DNA of 64,000 bases. It comes from Malurus cyaneus samueli (lineage: Eukaryota; Chordata; Aves; Passeriformes; Maluridae). The stretch lies in assembly GCA_009741485.1 (NCBI GenBank), contig CM019214.1, positions 57,396,640 to 57,460,639 of the forward strand, in the 5' to 3' direction. The notes beneath the pieces are model-generated. The model saw nothing but the letters and a program-made list of their open reading frames with translations, did no database searches and was not told where the DNA came from. This document shows positions 47,961 through 61,261 of the stretch, one piece after another (position 1 is the stretch's first letter; the number at the start of each line of letters is the position of its first letter). Position numbers and translations under genes: made by a program.

Positions 47961-50900
47961 TTCTTGGTTAGTAATTAAAATATACCCTCACCTCATCAAT
48001 TTTCAACCCCAAAAATATATGATCTTTATTATCTAAAATTCAGAAAGTAGAAAGAGAATCTGCAGAAATGTGGAAATGCTGCAGAAATGTGATGTCATTT
48101 TCAGTTCTTTCTTAGGTCATTACAGTTAGACAGAAAAGAAATAAAGAAGACACATTTATTCCAAATCAATTGTAGAGAGATCCTTAGCTGCCTCATTTTC
48201 ATCTTGAATTTTGTCTTTTGCTTGTGATTCAATTGACTGAAGTCTGCCTCTTCATAATGAATTTTTATGAGAAAGAGACTTGATAGTTATACCTATAGCT
48301 AATGTTCAAGTAAAATTCAATGTTGTGCTTCTTTTGTACTGGAAAAAAAAAAAAAAACCCACACATTATATTGGTTGTCTTCGGTGACTGCCACCAATTT
48401 CCTATTTTCAGCTCCTTCTGATTTTTATTCTCACTCTTCCTAGGAGTTTTGGCAACTAAGAATAACCTTTTTTTAAGTACATGTGCAGACAATGTCCGTT
48501 TTTCCTTGGTGTACTAGTAATATCACATATCAAAGGCAAAAATGATATTTTTTTTCTTAGTTACAGTTTTCCAAATGCCTATTTTAGGCTTGTTCCTTAC
48601 CCTTTTGTCATTTTGACTTTCCTTGTCCTTGGAAAAATACTTTTAGAGATATTTCACACCTTTTTGTTTCAGAATTCCACTTAAGAATGCAAACATCCAT
48701 GATTATTAGCATTTCCCCTCAATCTAGCACAAATCCAAATGTTTTTCTCTTTTTCTACACTGAGGCAGGTGAGGACAGGGAAAACTTGTCCAAATCAGCA
48801 TTGCAGGTGGATTAGTCAAATCATTTCAGAGCTATTTACTTTTATCTTTATTTGGGCTTAAAGTACAGTCACTTTGCCTGAACTTAAATCCAAAATGAAT
48901 CTGAAGTGCCAAAGGGAATAAGAGGAAAGCGAATCAGGGCATTTTAGATCTGAATAAGAGCTAGGAAAAAAAAGTAATGAAAAGAGTAAGAGTATAACAG
49001 GAAGAGTATATCTGCTTAGTGGTTTGATGCAATTGAGCAAATCTTCTTTAAATTTGTCTGTTTAACTGGTAAGGATTAATTTTTCAGAGTGTTTCAGTAT
49101 AGTTTTCAGAAGTAGGTGTGCTTTTACATTCTCTGGTGTTCACTGTGGAGGTCTTTCATCAAAGGAATGCCTTACAATCCTTTTGCACCTGGTGTCCAGT
49201 GCTCTTTTGTGGACTGCAGTGGGATCTGTCTGGGTTGCTGTGGCTCCTGATTAGGCTGTCATGGCTTTGTGGGGTTTGCTGCAGCTTCTTCATTGATTCT
49301 GATAAACACAGGGCCATAATACATGAAAAAAGCAGGTTGGTAATGCATCTTCATTCACCCATTGCTCATATCTATCAGGTAACACCCTCATAGCCTGACT
49401 TTGTGCAAGTAAACCATGGCATCCTGATGTCAAGGGTTCTCTGGTCCTGAAAGCGAGCTCAACAGCCTGGTCACAGGCACACTTGTAGTCTCTTTTACCT
49501 GCAGCGCAGAAAAGTCACCCCTCTTGTGTAATCACCAAGGGTTCTTTTCACAGAATTTTTGTAAAGGTTCAAGATAAAATTCATGAAGAGAATTATGCTA
49601 AGAAGAAGGATCACACTGCCATGAATCCTACCTATGCTGACTTCCCAATCATGTCTGCAGCAGCCAGGCAGAATGAGCGCTGGATCAAGCCAAAGGTGTT
49701 CTCAGCATCATTCCAGCTCCATGGACATTATAGGCAGGGCAGTTACACAAAATAGAGTTTTCTGCTGTGGCATTTTTACTCTTATTAAGACAGATGCAGC
49801 CAAAGAATCTGTAGAAAAAGAATCAACATTTTGAGCTCCACAGAGTGTCACTCATGTTCTCAGACAAGAATAGGAGTGTCTCAGTTTATCTAAGGGGCTT
49901 AACATTTTTCCCCCCAATTCTCGTTCAATTACAACATATATTTATTTGAAATTCCTTCATCTGGAACCTTAGGAAAAGATAACTTCTTTCCATTTCAGCT
50001 TTAGAAAGAGGCTACAGTAACAGCTGAAACTTGTGGAATATTTGACCCAGACGTGTCCCATTAATAGCTTGCTTGCTGATTCAAACAAGGGATGCCATCA
50101 ATGCTGTATTCAGGATTTCCTTACTGAAAAGAACAAAACAGTTCTGAATGTAAAGTTATGGTACACTGCTCTGTCAGGCTGAACAGCTCAAAGGTAGACA
50201 AGGATACCTGCAACTCTGTTCAGCTGAGCTTGAATTCCACCCTGATGCATGCTGAGAGTTAACATTATATGCTTTACTCTCAGCGGTGACTACCAGCCGT
50301 GTAACTCTTCAAGCATATCCTGCCATTTGTTCTATCCAGCAGAAATGGGTTTGATTCCAAAGTAGCCCTTCCAAATACTTTGTAGGAATAATATACAAGG
50401 AGGGTGAGTTTTTGGGCAAATAATAAAAAAGAATGACAGTAGTGTTACATGAAGGGAAACAAAATCCACCTTGTTTCCTTGTGAAAAGTGTTACGATGTG
50501 AAAAAAATTGTAGTCATATTTCTTTTGAAAAGACAAACAAAGGTACAGGACATTAATTTTATTAAATACTGTATGCTGAAATCTATCAGATTCAGATCGT
50601 ACCTAACCCTTAATCACATTTCCACGTGCCTCTTATTGTAGCATGTGAGACCAAACTACCTCAATCACTTAAATACTGATGTGATACTTGCTTTTGCTCA
50701 ACTGTTTACTGGAACAGTGTCCTGGATGGGACCCCACAACTCTGTTGGAATAACTTTTATCTCATTTCACCCTGATTTCCTTTAGAAGAATGGGAATCGG
50801 ATACATGGATGAGGAGCAGGAGGCATGGTGTATCACAGCAGATCCACACCATGCAAGTTTGATGTATCCATAGGGGTGTTAATTGGAGTTTTGACTTTCC

Positions 50901-53900
50901 AACCTTTAGCTTATAGATGTGGCTGCTTTTATTCACTGCACTTAAACTTCTGGTTTTGTTTACTTTAGTTATTATTCTTTGATTGCTTCCTCCATGTAGG
51001 AGAATCTGACTGGAGCCCCTGTTTATTTCTTGTGATGTGCCTTTTCCATCAAATTATAGCCATCAACTGAGAACATTTTATTTCTAGTCTTGAGAGCTTC
51101 ACACTCATGAAAGTGGCCTAGAGGGACACAGCTGTCTCATTGTGCAGTGAACAGAGAATTCTCGGATGCATTCTGCTCAGAAAAGCCTTAAATATTTTGG
51201 CCAGGTTCTTGAACTGGCATTGGAAATAAATGGAGAACCAATGGAAAATATGAGTTGTTGATGTGACAGGTTGAGGGATCTTGTCCTCTTAAACAATTTT
51301 TTTTTTGTTCTGTGCAGATTATGCTTGTGTCTGTAACTAATTTCTGCACAATGCTAAGTACAACAGTGTGATCAAAATGAGATTATCTCATTGATGATTG
51401 CTATCCAATCCGACATTAAAAAAAAAGGATAATGCTTATTGAGGTAAAAACAATGAATTTCAGCTCCTTTCTCTGCATGAGTGATGATATCTGGAGACTT
51501 TGTACTACCTGAGTAAGCATACGGTATATAATGTAGGGAAACAGGAAATATTCCTAGCATACAGATATATTACAAATGTTTCTTTTTCCTCCAGCATTAT
51601 GTCCTTCTTCAGCTGTCTGACCTTGAATGAACAATTATTTACCCTTTGGATTTTGTGACAGCTTTGTCACAACATCACTTCAGAAGATGTAGGGCTGTGC
51701 TCCACTGCTTCATGGCCCATAGCAGCTCCACTTTCACCATCTTTTAAGTGCATGGGGCAAGCTCCTAACTTGTCATGCCAGGAAGGACCATTCCTAGGAA
51801 GGCATTAATATCTTCAAGACAAGAAGAAAACTTTTAACATTTAAAATACATGTAACTGTCCATAAGTAGCAAGGATGGAGTCTCTCACAGCCTCTCCAAC
51901 ATGAGAAAGTTACTTTCACAATTTTAACTGGTTTAAATCAGTTAAACAGTCCTGGTTCCAGATAGTACATTCTCCTTTCTCTAGATGAGCATTTTAAAGG
52001 ACAGAAGATTTGTGATCCCTCAGCAAGCTGATTCAGAAAGGTGAACTGATATTTTTTATATGTTCTTTCAGGCACTTGAACCTACTCACTGTAAAATTGA
52101 AACAGGGTAGAAACACAGAGTAGATTCCAGGCAGGAATGATCTCACTTAGTTTTACATACTGTGGAACCACAGCCTAAAGAAAGAAGCAGCCTGCTTCAA
52201 TCAGAAGCTAGGTCTTTGCTGGGGATGTTTGTTAGCCCAAAAATTTGTGAATCTACACTGCAAAAGTCTTTAAAGCAAAACAAAAAGATGGCACATGCCA
52301 TGCTATTCTTTTCGTCCTCTGAGTAAAAATAATATTTTTGAGCAAATGAAGAAGTGGGCAGTCACTTAAGCCTAGTGAAGTTTAAATAGCTTTCCGAAAC
52401 TAGGCACATCTTGACACAGTGATTTTTATGTGTTTTTCAAAGATGCTGCAAAAAAATATATAAAAAAAACGAGACAAAAAAAAGAAGAAAATAAAGATCT
52501 TCCTATGCCTTCCTTTGAATAATAATTTCTGGTACAGATAGGCAAGATTCTGCAAGATGATCTCCAGCTATTTACAGTATCTGTGATTCTATTTTATCTT
52601 TTTCTTGTAAGTTACTTTTTCAGCACCCAGAATAAATGAATGCTCATTCTGCATATGCAGAAAGTTTAAGCAGGTTAGATTTTCAGATTACCAATCTAGA
52701 TATCCAGCAAGATGGAAACTGTCATTATGTACAGGATGAGACATAAAACCCTTAATATGAATTCATTTGTATTACTTTGTATTTAAAAGGACATATCTTG
52801 GTTCTAAAACTTATTTAGAGATAAGAGCTTAGAAATTTCACTCTTAATCATTATGTGATATTTTATGTTTTTCTTACAGACCTAGCCAGATTACAAGTCC
52901 CATTTTGCTAGTAAATACGCAACACTTACATCATTCTGAGCTGAGAAAGTAGTGCAGATTTCTGTTCCATTTTTACTTTTTGTTTTTTAGAGTAATGAGT
53001 TTACATTTTCCCATTTAAAATTATTAGAAGCATATCAAACAATAATGCATTTTTCTTGCAAACCATAAATGGCTACTGTGAAAGAATTAATTTCCCAATT
53101 GAAAATTCAGACTTGTAGTACACACAAATTCAAAAGAATTTTAAAGATTTCTAAATGTATAAAAGGCATATTTTACAAATGAAATGCACATGCCATTGCA
53201 ATGTGCCTAGTTGTATGTCCTAAAAAACCCATGCTGATAATAGCAAACTTCAAATTTTTTTTTAATTACCCTAGATAAAGAAAGTAGACATTCCACTCAT
53301 AAGGCATGAAGTTTCTTAACTTCTCTAGTATTAGAGGAGCTACATTATGAAAGAATTACAATTGCAAATCTACATTGGGAGGAATTTCTAGTTCCAATAG
53401 GGTGCAAGATGGAATTTTTCTCCTTAGTAGAACAACAAGAAAAAAATCAGGCATAAGGACTGTGTTTAAATTCTTACCACATCTCCAACTGATTGACATC
53501 TTCAATAAGCTGTTAATGACCCACTCCATTTGCTTTAAATGAGCCTTAGATTTTTAGATCTGGTGAGTTTTGTAGAATGTTGAATTAAGTAGATTTAATT
53601 GCCTTTTTTTCTGGTTTTTGTTTTCATTTCAGTAATTCATCATTCAAGGAATAGCACACTTTGCCATCATAATAAAGTTTCTCAGCAACCTTTTCTTTGA
53701 TTTGAGTTCTAGATGCAAAACCAAGTACTAGCCATTATGAAAACAATATTCTTCTCTGAGCTAGGCTGTGTGTGTTAGGTGCAGTTATTCACAAAATAAA
53801 AGCTTTTCTCATGCTGGCTTTCAGTGTTTTAAAGTAGTAATTTAGCAGCTGCCTTGGAAAGAGCTGTTAGAAAAATCAAAGATGGAAAATCAAAGATGAC

Positions 53901-55788
53901 TCTGGTTCTGTTCATGAGATGGGTTGGAACTGAATTTTTATCAGCATATTTTCTTTCCTTCTACTTTGATACTTTCAGTCCTTGGGGCATAGAGCTGAGA
54001 AATATAGATTGTAGCTATCATGCCAGATAAGGAAAACAACGTAAGTGATGATGCAAAATGTATTTTCTCTGACAGTGAGCAAGCAGAGACTGGCTTGTAT
54101 AAAACAAATTCTTACCATCTGACTGCGATGGACTATTCTCACCACAGTGATACCTGCTGAGGACCAGTGTTATATTTAGTTGCATTGTAATAGCATTTCT
54201 TTCAAGAAGTGAATTACATATCTGTGGCGAAGCGGTGGCACAGGCAACCATGGCTATTAGTACACAAACAGTATTTTATACTCAGACATGAAAATCTGTA
54301 TTGGTGCCAGACACTATGTAATCTGTGATTGTGACAGAGGGAATTATTGGCAAGAGGGCTGGGAAGTAGGGAGCTGGACAATCAAACTGGCCATGAATGT
54401 AAGACTTTATTGCAGCAAAACAAATAGAACCCTAACTCTCCCCAGTGAGAATGAATAAGAACTTAGAAGACATGATTATTAGTGAGCTCTCCCACTTCCA
54501 TTCATGTTGGACATTCATAGGGGCAGAATTGCACAATATGAAGCCTGAACTCACTCCTCTCATGCAGGCTTGCGCACAGTATAGTCCCTGGGTTCATATG
54601 CAGTCAGTTTTCCACTAATGCTTAGCTAGCTCATGGCTGCACGAGGTGGAGAGTGTAAAACTGCAGTTCTTACATATTCATCATGGAGGATGGAAATCAA
54701 GTGGTGTTGAGCAGAGGAAAAATTCCCTGTGCCTCTCTGGATAACTTCTGAGTCTGTGCCTCCCTTTGGAAGGAGGATAGCCAAGGACTGCACTTATCTG
54801 GGAGCCACTGCACTTTGGAGAAAAGGGAGTATGCCATTAGCTGAGTTAAAATGAAATACAATATCCGGTTTGAAGTAGTCACCAGGCTCCCTGTGACCTC
54901 ATCCCTGCAAGGCAGCAGCTAATCAGCGTTATCTGCTGGGGTTGTATTATGTCCCCTCTGGTACGATTCCTATCTCCCAACAAATGGCATATGATCTTTC
55001 ATCCATCTTGGTGCCTCCAATAAGCATAAAGTGTGTTGTGGGGTGGAGGGGGCAAAAGGAAAAGCAGACTAACCTTTGCAGCTCGATTACAGAGAGAACA
55101 ATTTGTTTTTGTAATTAGAGCTCAGCAGTGATCTCTGTTTCACTGATACTCAGCTCGGTGTAAACAGAACTCAATTTTGACAACTGTTTAGCTCACGGCA
55201 CAGTTTTAAAGTATTAAAGGATAATGGAAGACTTATTAGATTAGCTTTTGCCGTGATCTTTTAGTGTCCCAGATAATTATTATTTGTGATACAGCTGAAT
55301 GATTTAGGCTTGTGTTATTATTATGCATGCATTTCTGCATAATATTTTATCTGCTGTTGATGTGCACTAAAATATGTATTAGGAAGCATACATGTAGTCA
55401 GATTGCACAGGTATTAGTGGTATTTTCAAGTGGATCAAATTGTTCTTTTTGTGATTTTTATTTTGTTTCCATCATAACAGTTTTTAGTTCCTTTTTCTTG
55501 CAATATCACCTTTTCTATCTTTCTTATCGAGTATTTTAAATAATTTCTGGTAGTCACATACTGGTTTTCACCTTGTTATTTGACTTTTCCTCTTATTACC
55601 TTTTAATTACAATATGTTGTTTCTATCGCTGATCCTAGAATTAGAATTTTCCATTTTGATTCATCTTTTGTCTCATTTTCCATAAGGTATGTATTTTTAA
55701 TCTTTTCACCATTTTTCCCTACACAGTTTTCCCTTCCTTATTCTTTTTTTTCTGGCTAACCTCATTCTGTTAATTTGACTTCCTATCC

Positions 55789-56296
55789 TGGTTTTGGCTT
55801 GGAAAGTGTTCATTATCTTTTTAGTAGCTGGTGCAATGCTGTGTTTTGTATTTAGTATGAGAATAATGTTGATAACACACAGTTGTTTTTAGTTTTTGCT
55901 AAATAGTACTTACCTGGTATGAAGGACTTCAGCTTCTCACAAAGGACAAGGCTGGAGGGATACAAGAAGCCGGGAAGGGACACAGCCAGGACAGGTGACC
56001 CAAACTGGCCTAGGGGATATCCATACCATATGGCAGAATGCTCAGCTTATAAACTGTGGGGAAAGCTGGCCAGGGGTCACTGCTTGAGAACTGACTGGGC
56101 CCCAGTCATTGAGTGGTGAGCAGTTGCATTACACTTATTTTTTTTCCTTTTCTGATTCATTAAACTGCTTTTGTCTCAACTCACATGTTTTCTTACTATT
56201 TTTTTTTCCAATACTCTCCTTCAATCCTGCTGCAGTGTGGAGTAACTGAGCAAAACTCAGTGGTGCTTAGTTGCCATGTGGGATTAAACCATGACA
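55789..56296 (+). mobile_element. Avian ERVL-type solo LTR
   Basis: 508 bp starting TGGTTTTGGCTTGG and ending GTGGGATTAAACCATGACA. In order it has GTTGATAACAC, GAAGCCGGGAAGGGACACAG, CCATACCATATGGCA, a TATAAA at 56048-56053, an ATTAAA polyadenylation signal at 56159-56164, and GTGGTGCTTAGTTGCC near the end. This is the layout of a common bird ERVL LTR as I know it. No internal retroviral sequence lies on either side, so it is a recombination-derived solo LTR. No clear 5-bp target duplication was found, as expected for an old insertion. Confidence 0.85.
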
Positions 56297-57656
56297 CTCC
56301 CCTCTGATCAGGAACATTGCTTTTCATCTTATTTTTTATTTCTAGCAGGTATTTTTTATACTGCATTGTCCTTGTTTACAGCGATGTGGTTTTCTTCTTT
56401 TAGAAGTCTAAGTTTGAAACTTCTTGGCAGTTCTGTATAGATTAAGGCAATACACTTCAAGGTGATTACACAGTCATCCTGGACACAGGCTAAATTGCTG
56501 GAACAGATCAGTTAAAAAGACCCCAAAACTATACAGTTTTCAAATTTGAATAATTGCACTCTCTCTTAGGTTCATCAGGAAAGCAAGTCTATGTCAGTGA
56601 CTAAGTAGATACATTTAACAAAACAGGAGTACTAGTCCATAAGTGAAATGCAGTTGTATTTTCCTCTCAGTCTCCAAATGAACATTGGTGGCTCATGTCA
56701 TGAAAGCACAAAGATTGCTTAGGGCAAAGACAGCTCTGTCAAAGTTAATGGCCCAAAATCCTTCCTGCCTTAACCATCTTTTAATGATTTTTGAGAGTGG
56801 GAGAGGTTGTGGGGAGTGTGTGTTTTCAGATTTCTTCTTAAATTTGATCTTCAAAACAAGAGTCCAACAAGAAAAAAAAAAAAAAGGTGTGAATTACTGC
56901 CACTCTGTGATCCACCTCACTGTTTATCTTTTATATAATAACCTTTACGCTGTGTTCATTCCAGCATGCTGCCATCCAGGAGGATGGTTTGTTGCTAGTT
57001 TTGTTCATTTGTTAGTTATTTCATGCTCATGATTAGCATTCCTGTTTGTTCTTGCAAAGTGTAGTAACTTAAAAGCATCCAGGCCTTTCAGCCATATTTT
57101 CAATTTGGAAGTGAAAGGCATATATCTGTTTCTGAAGAAACCATGCTTGTCAAATGGGCATAGTGCAAAAGAGGAGATTGCTATAATCACTGTGTAGCAG
57201 GACAAAAAGGATTATAAATATATAGGCACATCTTGCACATATACTGCCAAGTTATCATGAAAAGAGCAGGTAGCTCTCTGCAAGCCAACCTTTTCCTACT
57301 CTGCCTTTATTATGAATTAGATATTTCTGTTCATTCTGTTGATACTCATCACAGCAGTCTCTGAGTACCTCCCAGTGGTGTATTAAGTCCTTGACTTAAG
57401 ATCTCTCATTTTCTCTCTAGAAGGAGAGAACACCTGAGTGCACCTACTTTAAATTAATGCATTTTTGGTAGCCTATGTCCCAAAGGAGTCCAATTCCAGT
57501 TAAAATTTGTACTTCTGATTGAACTATGGCATTTCATATAGAGAAGTGAGGACTGGACAAAGGGGATACCACTTTCTCGTTGCTTGAGACAGCTTTGCAG
57601 CCAAGGTTGTATAGGTTGCTGTTTGTGAGAACTTCATACTAATAAAGAACATAAGG

Positions 57657-57758
57657 TTAAGATGTATGTCTTATGTAGTCATAGAATCATAGAATGGTGT
57701 GGGTAGGAAGGAACATCATCTAGTCTAACCTCTCTAACAAAAGCAGTACTCAACATCC
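57657..57758. repeat. 102-bp duplicated segment, copy 1
   Basis: Pairs with 60580-60681: same length, four mismatches by eye. It covers 22 bp of non-CR1 flank plus the first ~80 bp of an antisense CR1 3' end. See the second copy. Confidence 0.85.
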
Positions 57759-58327
57759 TCACTCTGAAAAAAATTCTTCCTTGCATCTAATTTGAGCATA
57801 CCTTCTTTCAGTTTAAAAATATTGGCCCTTGTTCTGTAACTACAGGCCTTGGTAAAAATTCCCTCTCCACCTTTCTTACAACCCCCCACATATACAGTGA
57901 TAGGCTGCTGTAAGATTTCCCCGGAGCCTTCCCTTCTCCAGGCAGAACAGACCCAACTCTCTCAGCCTGTCCTCACAGGAGGGGTGCTTCAGCCCTCTGA
58001 CTTTTTTTGGCTCACCCTAAACCCTCTCTAAGAGGTCCATATCTTTCTTGTGCCGAAGATTACAGAGCTGGATGCAGCACTCCAGGTGGGGTTGCAAGAG
58101 AGTGGGGTAGAGGGACAGAATCCCCTCCCTCACCCTGCTGTCCATGTGCTTTGGATGCATTTCAGGATACCATTGGTTGTGAGAGCACACTGCCTGGTCA
58201 CGTCCACGTTTTCATCCACCAGAAGCTCCAAGTCCTTTTTAGCTGGGCTGCTCTCAATCCATGCATCTCCCAGTTCTGATGCATTGCATTTGGCCTTTTT
58301 GAAGTTCATGAGGTTAACAACTCATCT
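57679..58327 (-). mobile_element. CR1 LINE fragment, ~650 bp, antisense
   Basis: Starts TCATAGAATCATAGAATGG and runs through CR1 landmarks in reverse: TTTCAGTTTAAAAATATTGGCCCTTGTTCTGT, CCCCGGAGCCTTCCCTTCTCCAGGC, CAACTCTCTCAGCCTGTCCTCA, CAGAGCTGGATGCAGCACTCCAGGTGGG, and TTTTTGAAGTTCATGAGGTTAAC. It therefore covers the 3' UTR and the C-terminal part of ORF2. There is an internal deletion of about 130 bp relative to a full CR1 3' UTR near 57758, where CAACATCC joins TCACTCTG. Confidence 0.92.
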
Positions 58328-60083
58328 TCTTAATTTTTGGTAGCCATAAAGGAAAAAGGAGAGTATACTTAAAAAGTACCTGAATCTCTACATTAAGAGT
58401 TTAAACTGAAATTTCCTGTGAGAGTCTCTCTTTTAACACAGACTAGGCAGGGAGCATGAAAAGCCAACTTCTTAATTTAGCAATATAGGCCTCCCAGAAC
58501 ACAGATTATTTTATTCTTTATACTGGTAAAATTTCAGCCCAGGAGACTAGAGTATAGTTGTGAGAGTTTCACAATACCTTTGTGAGTCTTTTAGGACCAT
58601 TTGCTCTGCTGAACTAGTAAATATTCCTTCATAAGCTGATGTTTTCCAGGTATCTCCCTGGTGAAGGTAGCATCATTTTCCTGAGTAAAGAGAGAAAAAG
58701 CTGTCAGTTAATGCAAGCTGTTGACTTTTCAGTCCATATCATGTGAAATACATCAGGTAATATATATGATATATGTTCTAATGATGATATTTAGATAGGA
58801 GCTGAAGGTTACATGATGATTATACTGTTCACCACAAGTGTGGGTCTCAGCTGGGAGCTGTTATTGCTCATTTCTGACATAAAGGAATATCACATTCTCT
58901 CTAGACCAAGCAAGCTAGACAGATCTCGTGGCTGACAGTATTTAACAATACAGAAGTACAGGAATATTAGGATAATTAATGTCTTATCTTTCTCTTTAGA
59001 TCAACACCCAGTGTACTGCCAAGTCTAGGCCATGACCGAAGTCCAGACTGAGTTTTCAAGAATATTACACTTGTGGATATTTTTTTTTAATTAATTACCA
59101 TCTTTCTGAGCTTACTCAGGATTTAGATGATTGGATAGAAGATATCAGTTTTACTATAGTTGGTGAATCTCTTAGGCATTTTTTAGAATGCTCATTTTTC
59201 AGAGAAGAGAGATGACTTATTTGAATGTCTGTTCTAGTTAGGATTGGAACCAGCCACCTTCCAGTCAACATTGTTTGTCTTCCTGAGCTGCAAAAGGCAT
59301 AATTAAGATTTTTGGTCAACATTTTCTTAGGTATGAATTTTTTTTTTTTTTTTTTGGTGAATAGCTACATTGAAGTTTGAGACTTTTGGTAGATACATAG
59401 CTTGCACGAATCAATAATAAACAAACTATCAATTAACTCCTTTTTCTATTTTTTATTAAAGGATTGATAAATAAGCACTATTATTTTAAATTATCATACC
59501 AGAAGACCATGTTCTGTATATACATATATATTTTATAATATTAACATTGTGAAAGCAGCATTGCACAGAATTTTATATTTACAAGACTACAGGTTCAAGC
59601 AGCAGATATCAGATAAAACTTTTTTTCCTGGGAACTTTAACAACAAGGTCAGAAAACTCTAAAATGATGGAATCTAGAGGTAAGAAAACAAATCAGGTCT
59701 CATGAGGTGGAAGAAAATTATCACAATACATAGAAGAGCACAAATATTGAAATTGAAAAGAATTTAAATGAAATTGCAGCAAACATTTACTGAAACTTGT
59801 CAACTTTGTAAAAAACATATTCTAAAGTTTTAAAAAAATTTCCTCCACAAAGATAGTAGGACATTACTTTCATCTGAGAATGATAATGTCTTGGTAGAAC
59901 CTAGCAGTGATCATGTGTATATGTAGTAATTATATCTTTACTGTTGTACATGAAACATTACTTAACAGCAATTACAAAATCTCTGTTGGTGAATAGTAGG
60001 AAAAAAAAATTGAATTTCATGTATAGAAAGAGAAGGAAAATAAAATAAGAGACAAATTAAACTTGTGTAAAATATATTTCCTG

Positions 60084-60400
60084 TAGAATCATAGAATGGT
60101 TTGGGTTAGACCTTAAAAATCATTTAGTTCCAACTTGCTAGCCAGGGGCAGGGGCTTTCACTTGACCAGGTTGCTCAGAGCTCCATCCAATCTGGCCTTG
60201 AGCACTTCCAGGGATGGAGCATCCATAGCTTCTCTGGGCAACCTGTGCCAATTCCTCACCATCCTTACAGTGAAGATTTTCTTCCTAGCGTCTAATCCAC
60301 ACCTAATGTCTTTCTGTTTGAAGCCATTCGTCCTTGTCCTGTCACTATATGCTCTTATAAAGAATCTCTTCGTCTTTGTTTTAGGCTCCCTTCAGGTATG
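60084..60400 (-). mobile_element. CR1 LINE 3' fragment, antisense
   Basis: TAGAATCATAGAATGGTTTGGGTTAG at the left, then GACCAGGTTGCTCAGAGC, CACTTCCAGGGATGGAGCATCC, CTTCTCTGGGCAACCTGTGCC and CCTTGTCCTGTCACTA. Ends abruptly at 60400. It keeps the 3' UTR part that is deleted in the copy at 57.7 kb, so the two are different subtypes or independent insertions. Confidence 0.92.
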
Positions 60401-60579
60401 ATGATTGCGTGCAGAAAAGCTCCACCATAAACTGTAGCACAGTCCTATCAATCCCATATAAAAGAGCTCTTTATGCTTGTATTGAAGATGTTGTCACATG
60501 TTTTTCTTTTTCTCACCTTTCTTCCCTCCCCACTCCCCCAGTAATCTAATAAGCTTCATTAAATTGCAGTCTGGATGGA

Positions 60580-60681
60580 TTAAGATACATTTCTTATGTA
60601 GTCATAGAATCATAGAATGGTGTGGGTAGGAAGGAACATCATCTAGTCTAACCTCTCTAACAAAAGCAATACTCAACATCC
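60580..60681. repeat. 102-bp duplicated segment, copy 2, with CR1 3' stub
   Basis: Identical in length to 57657-57758 with about 96 percent identity. The CR1 part (60602-60681) is antisense and stops exactly where the copy at 57.7 kb shows its internal CR1 deletion junction. Because the shared block includes 22 bp outside CR1, it arose by DNA duplication or conversion and not by a separate retroposition. Confidence 0.85.
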
Positions 60682-61136
60682 AAATTCCAAGAATCCAAAT
60701 TTTTTAGGCATGCATGAGAGCACTGTAGGTTTCAACACACTCCATGGCAGGTATTTCTAAGCAGATTTCGTGTAATTTTGGGGTGTACCAGATGCAGGAT
60801 GTTGTTCAGTTTCTTCCTGCATTCTTTAGCTTTTCTTGCCTGCTTCCAGTCTGCCTCTTCTGCTTTGATTCCTTTGCTGGGGGCAGGTGAGGACGATGTG
60901 GAACAACAAAGAGTTTTCTGCAACTTTGGTAATTTAAAAGTACAACTATCAAGATAGGTCTTTCAAGTGCACTGAAGAAGTCCTTCGTGAAAATAATATT
61001 TTTTTGCAAAGTAATATTTTTGCATTACAAAAGAATTTTTCTGTTTTGTATGCACATATTTATGGCTGACTTGACTGGGCACATTACAAAAGCTATCCAT
61101 GTAATCTTTCATTATTAAAGCAGCTTTTGCATTAGA

Positions 61137-61140
<4 letters not shown>

Positions 61141-61169
<29 letters not shown>
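61141..61169. repeat. 29-nt poly(T) tract
   Basis: Uninterrupted T run followed by AAATATC. A second tract of 24 T lies at 61238-61261, and G/T-rich sequence follows. Simple repeats in intron 3. Confidence 0.95.
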
Positions 61170-61173
<4 letters not shown>

Positions 61174-61237
61174 ATCAAATGCTTTTTCTTACCTTGTGAA
61201 AAAGGGGGATTTGAAATTGGAGTTTTGTTTTGGTTGG

Positions 61238-61261
61238 TTTTTTTTTTTTTTTTTTTTTTTT
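61238..61261. repeat. 24-nt poly(T) tract
   Basis: Uninterrupted T run flanked by TTGG and GGGTTTGG, about 70 bp after the previous tract. Confidence 0.95.

Noticed and set aside
55919..56119. 66-codon ORF
   Set aside because: Lies wholly inside the ERVL LTR.
58007..58343. 90- and 97-codon ORFs
   Set aside because: They read the antisense strand of the CR1 fragment at 57.7-58.3 kb.
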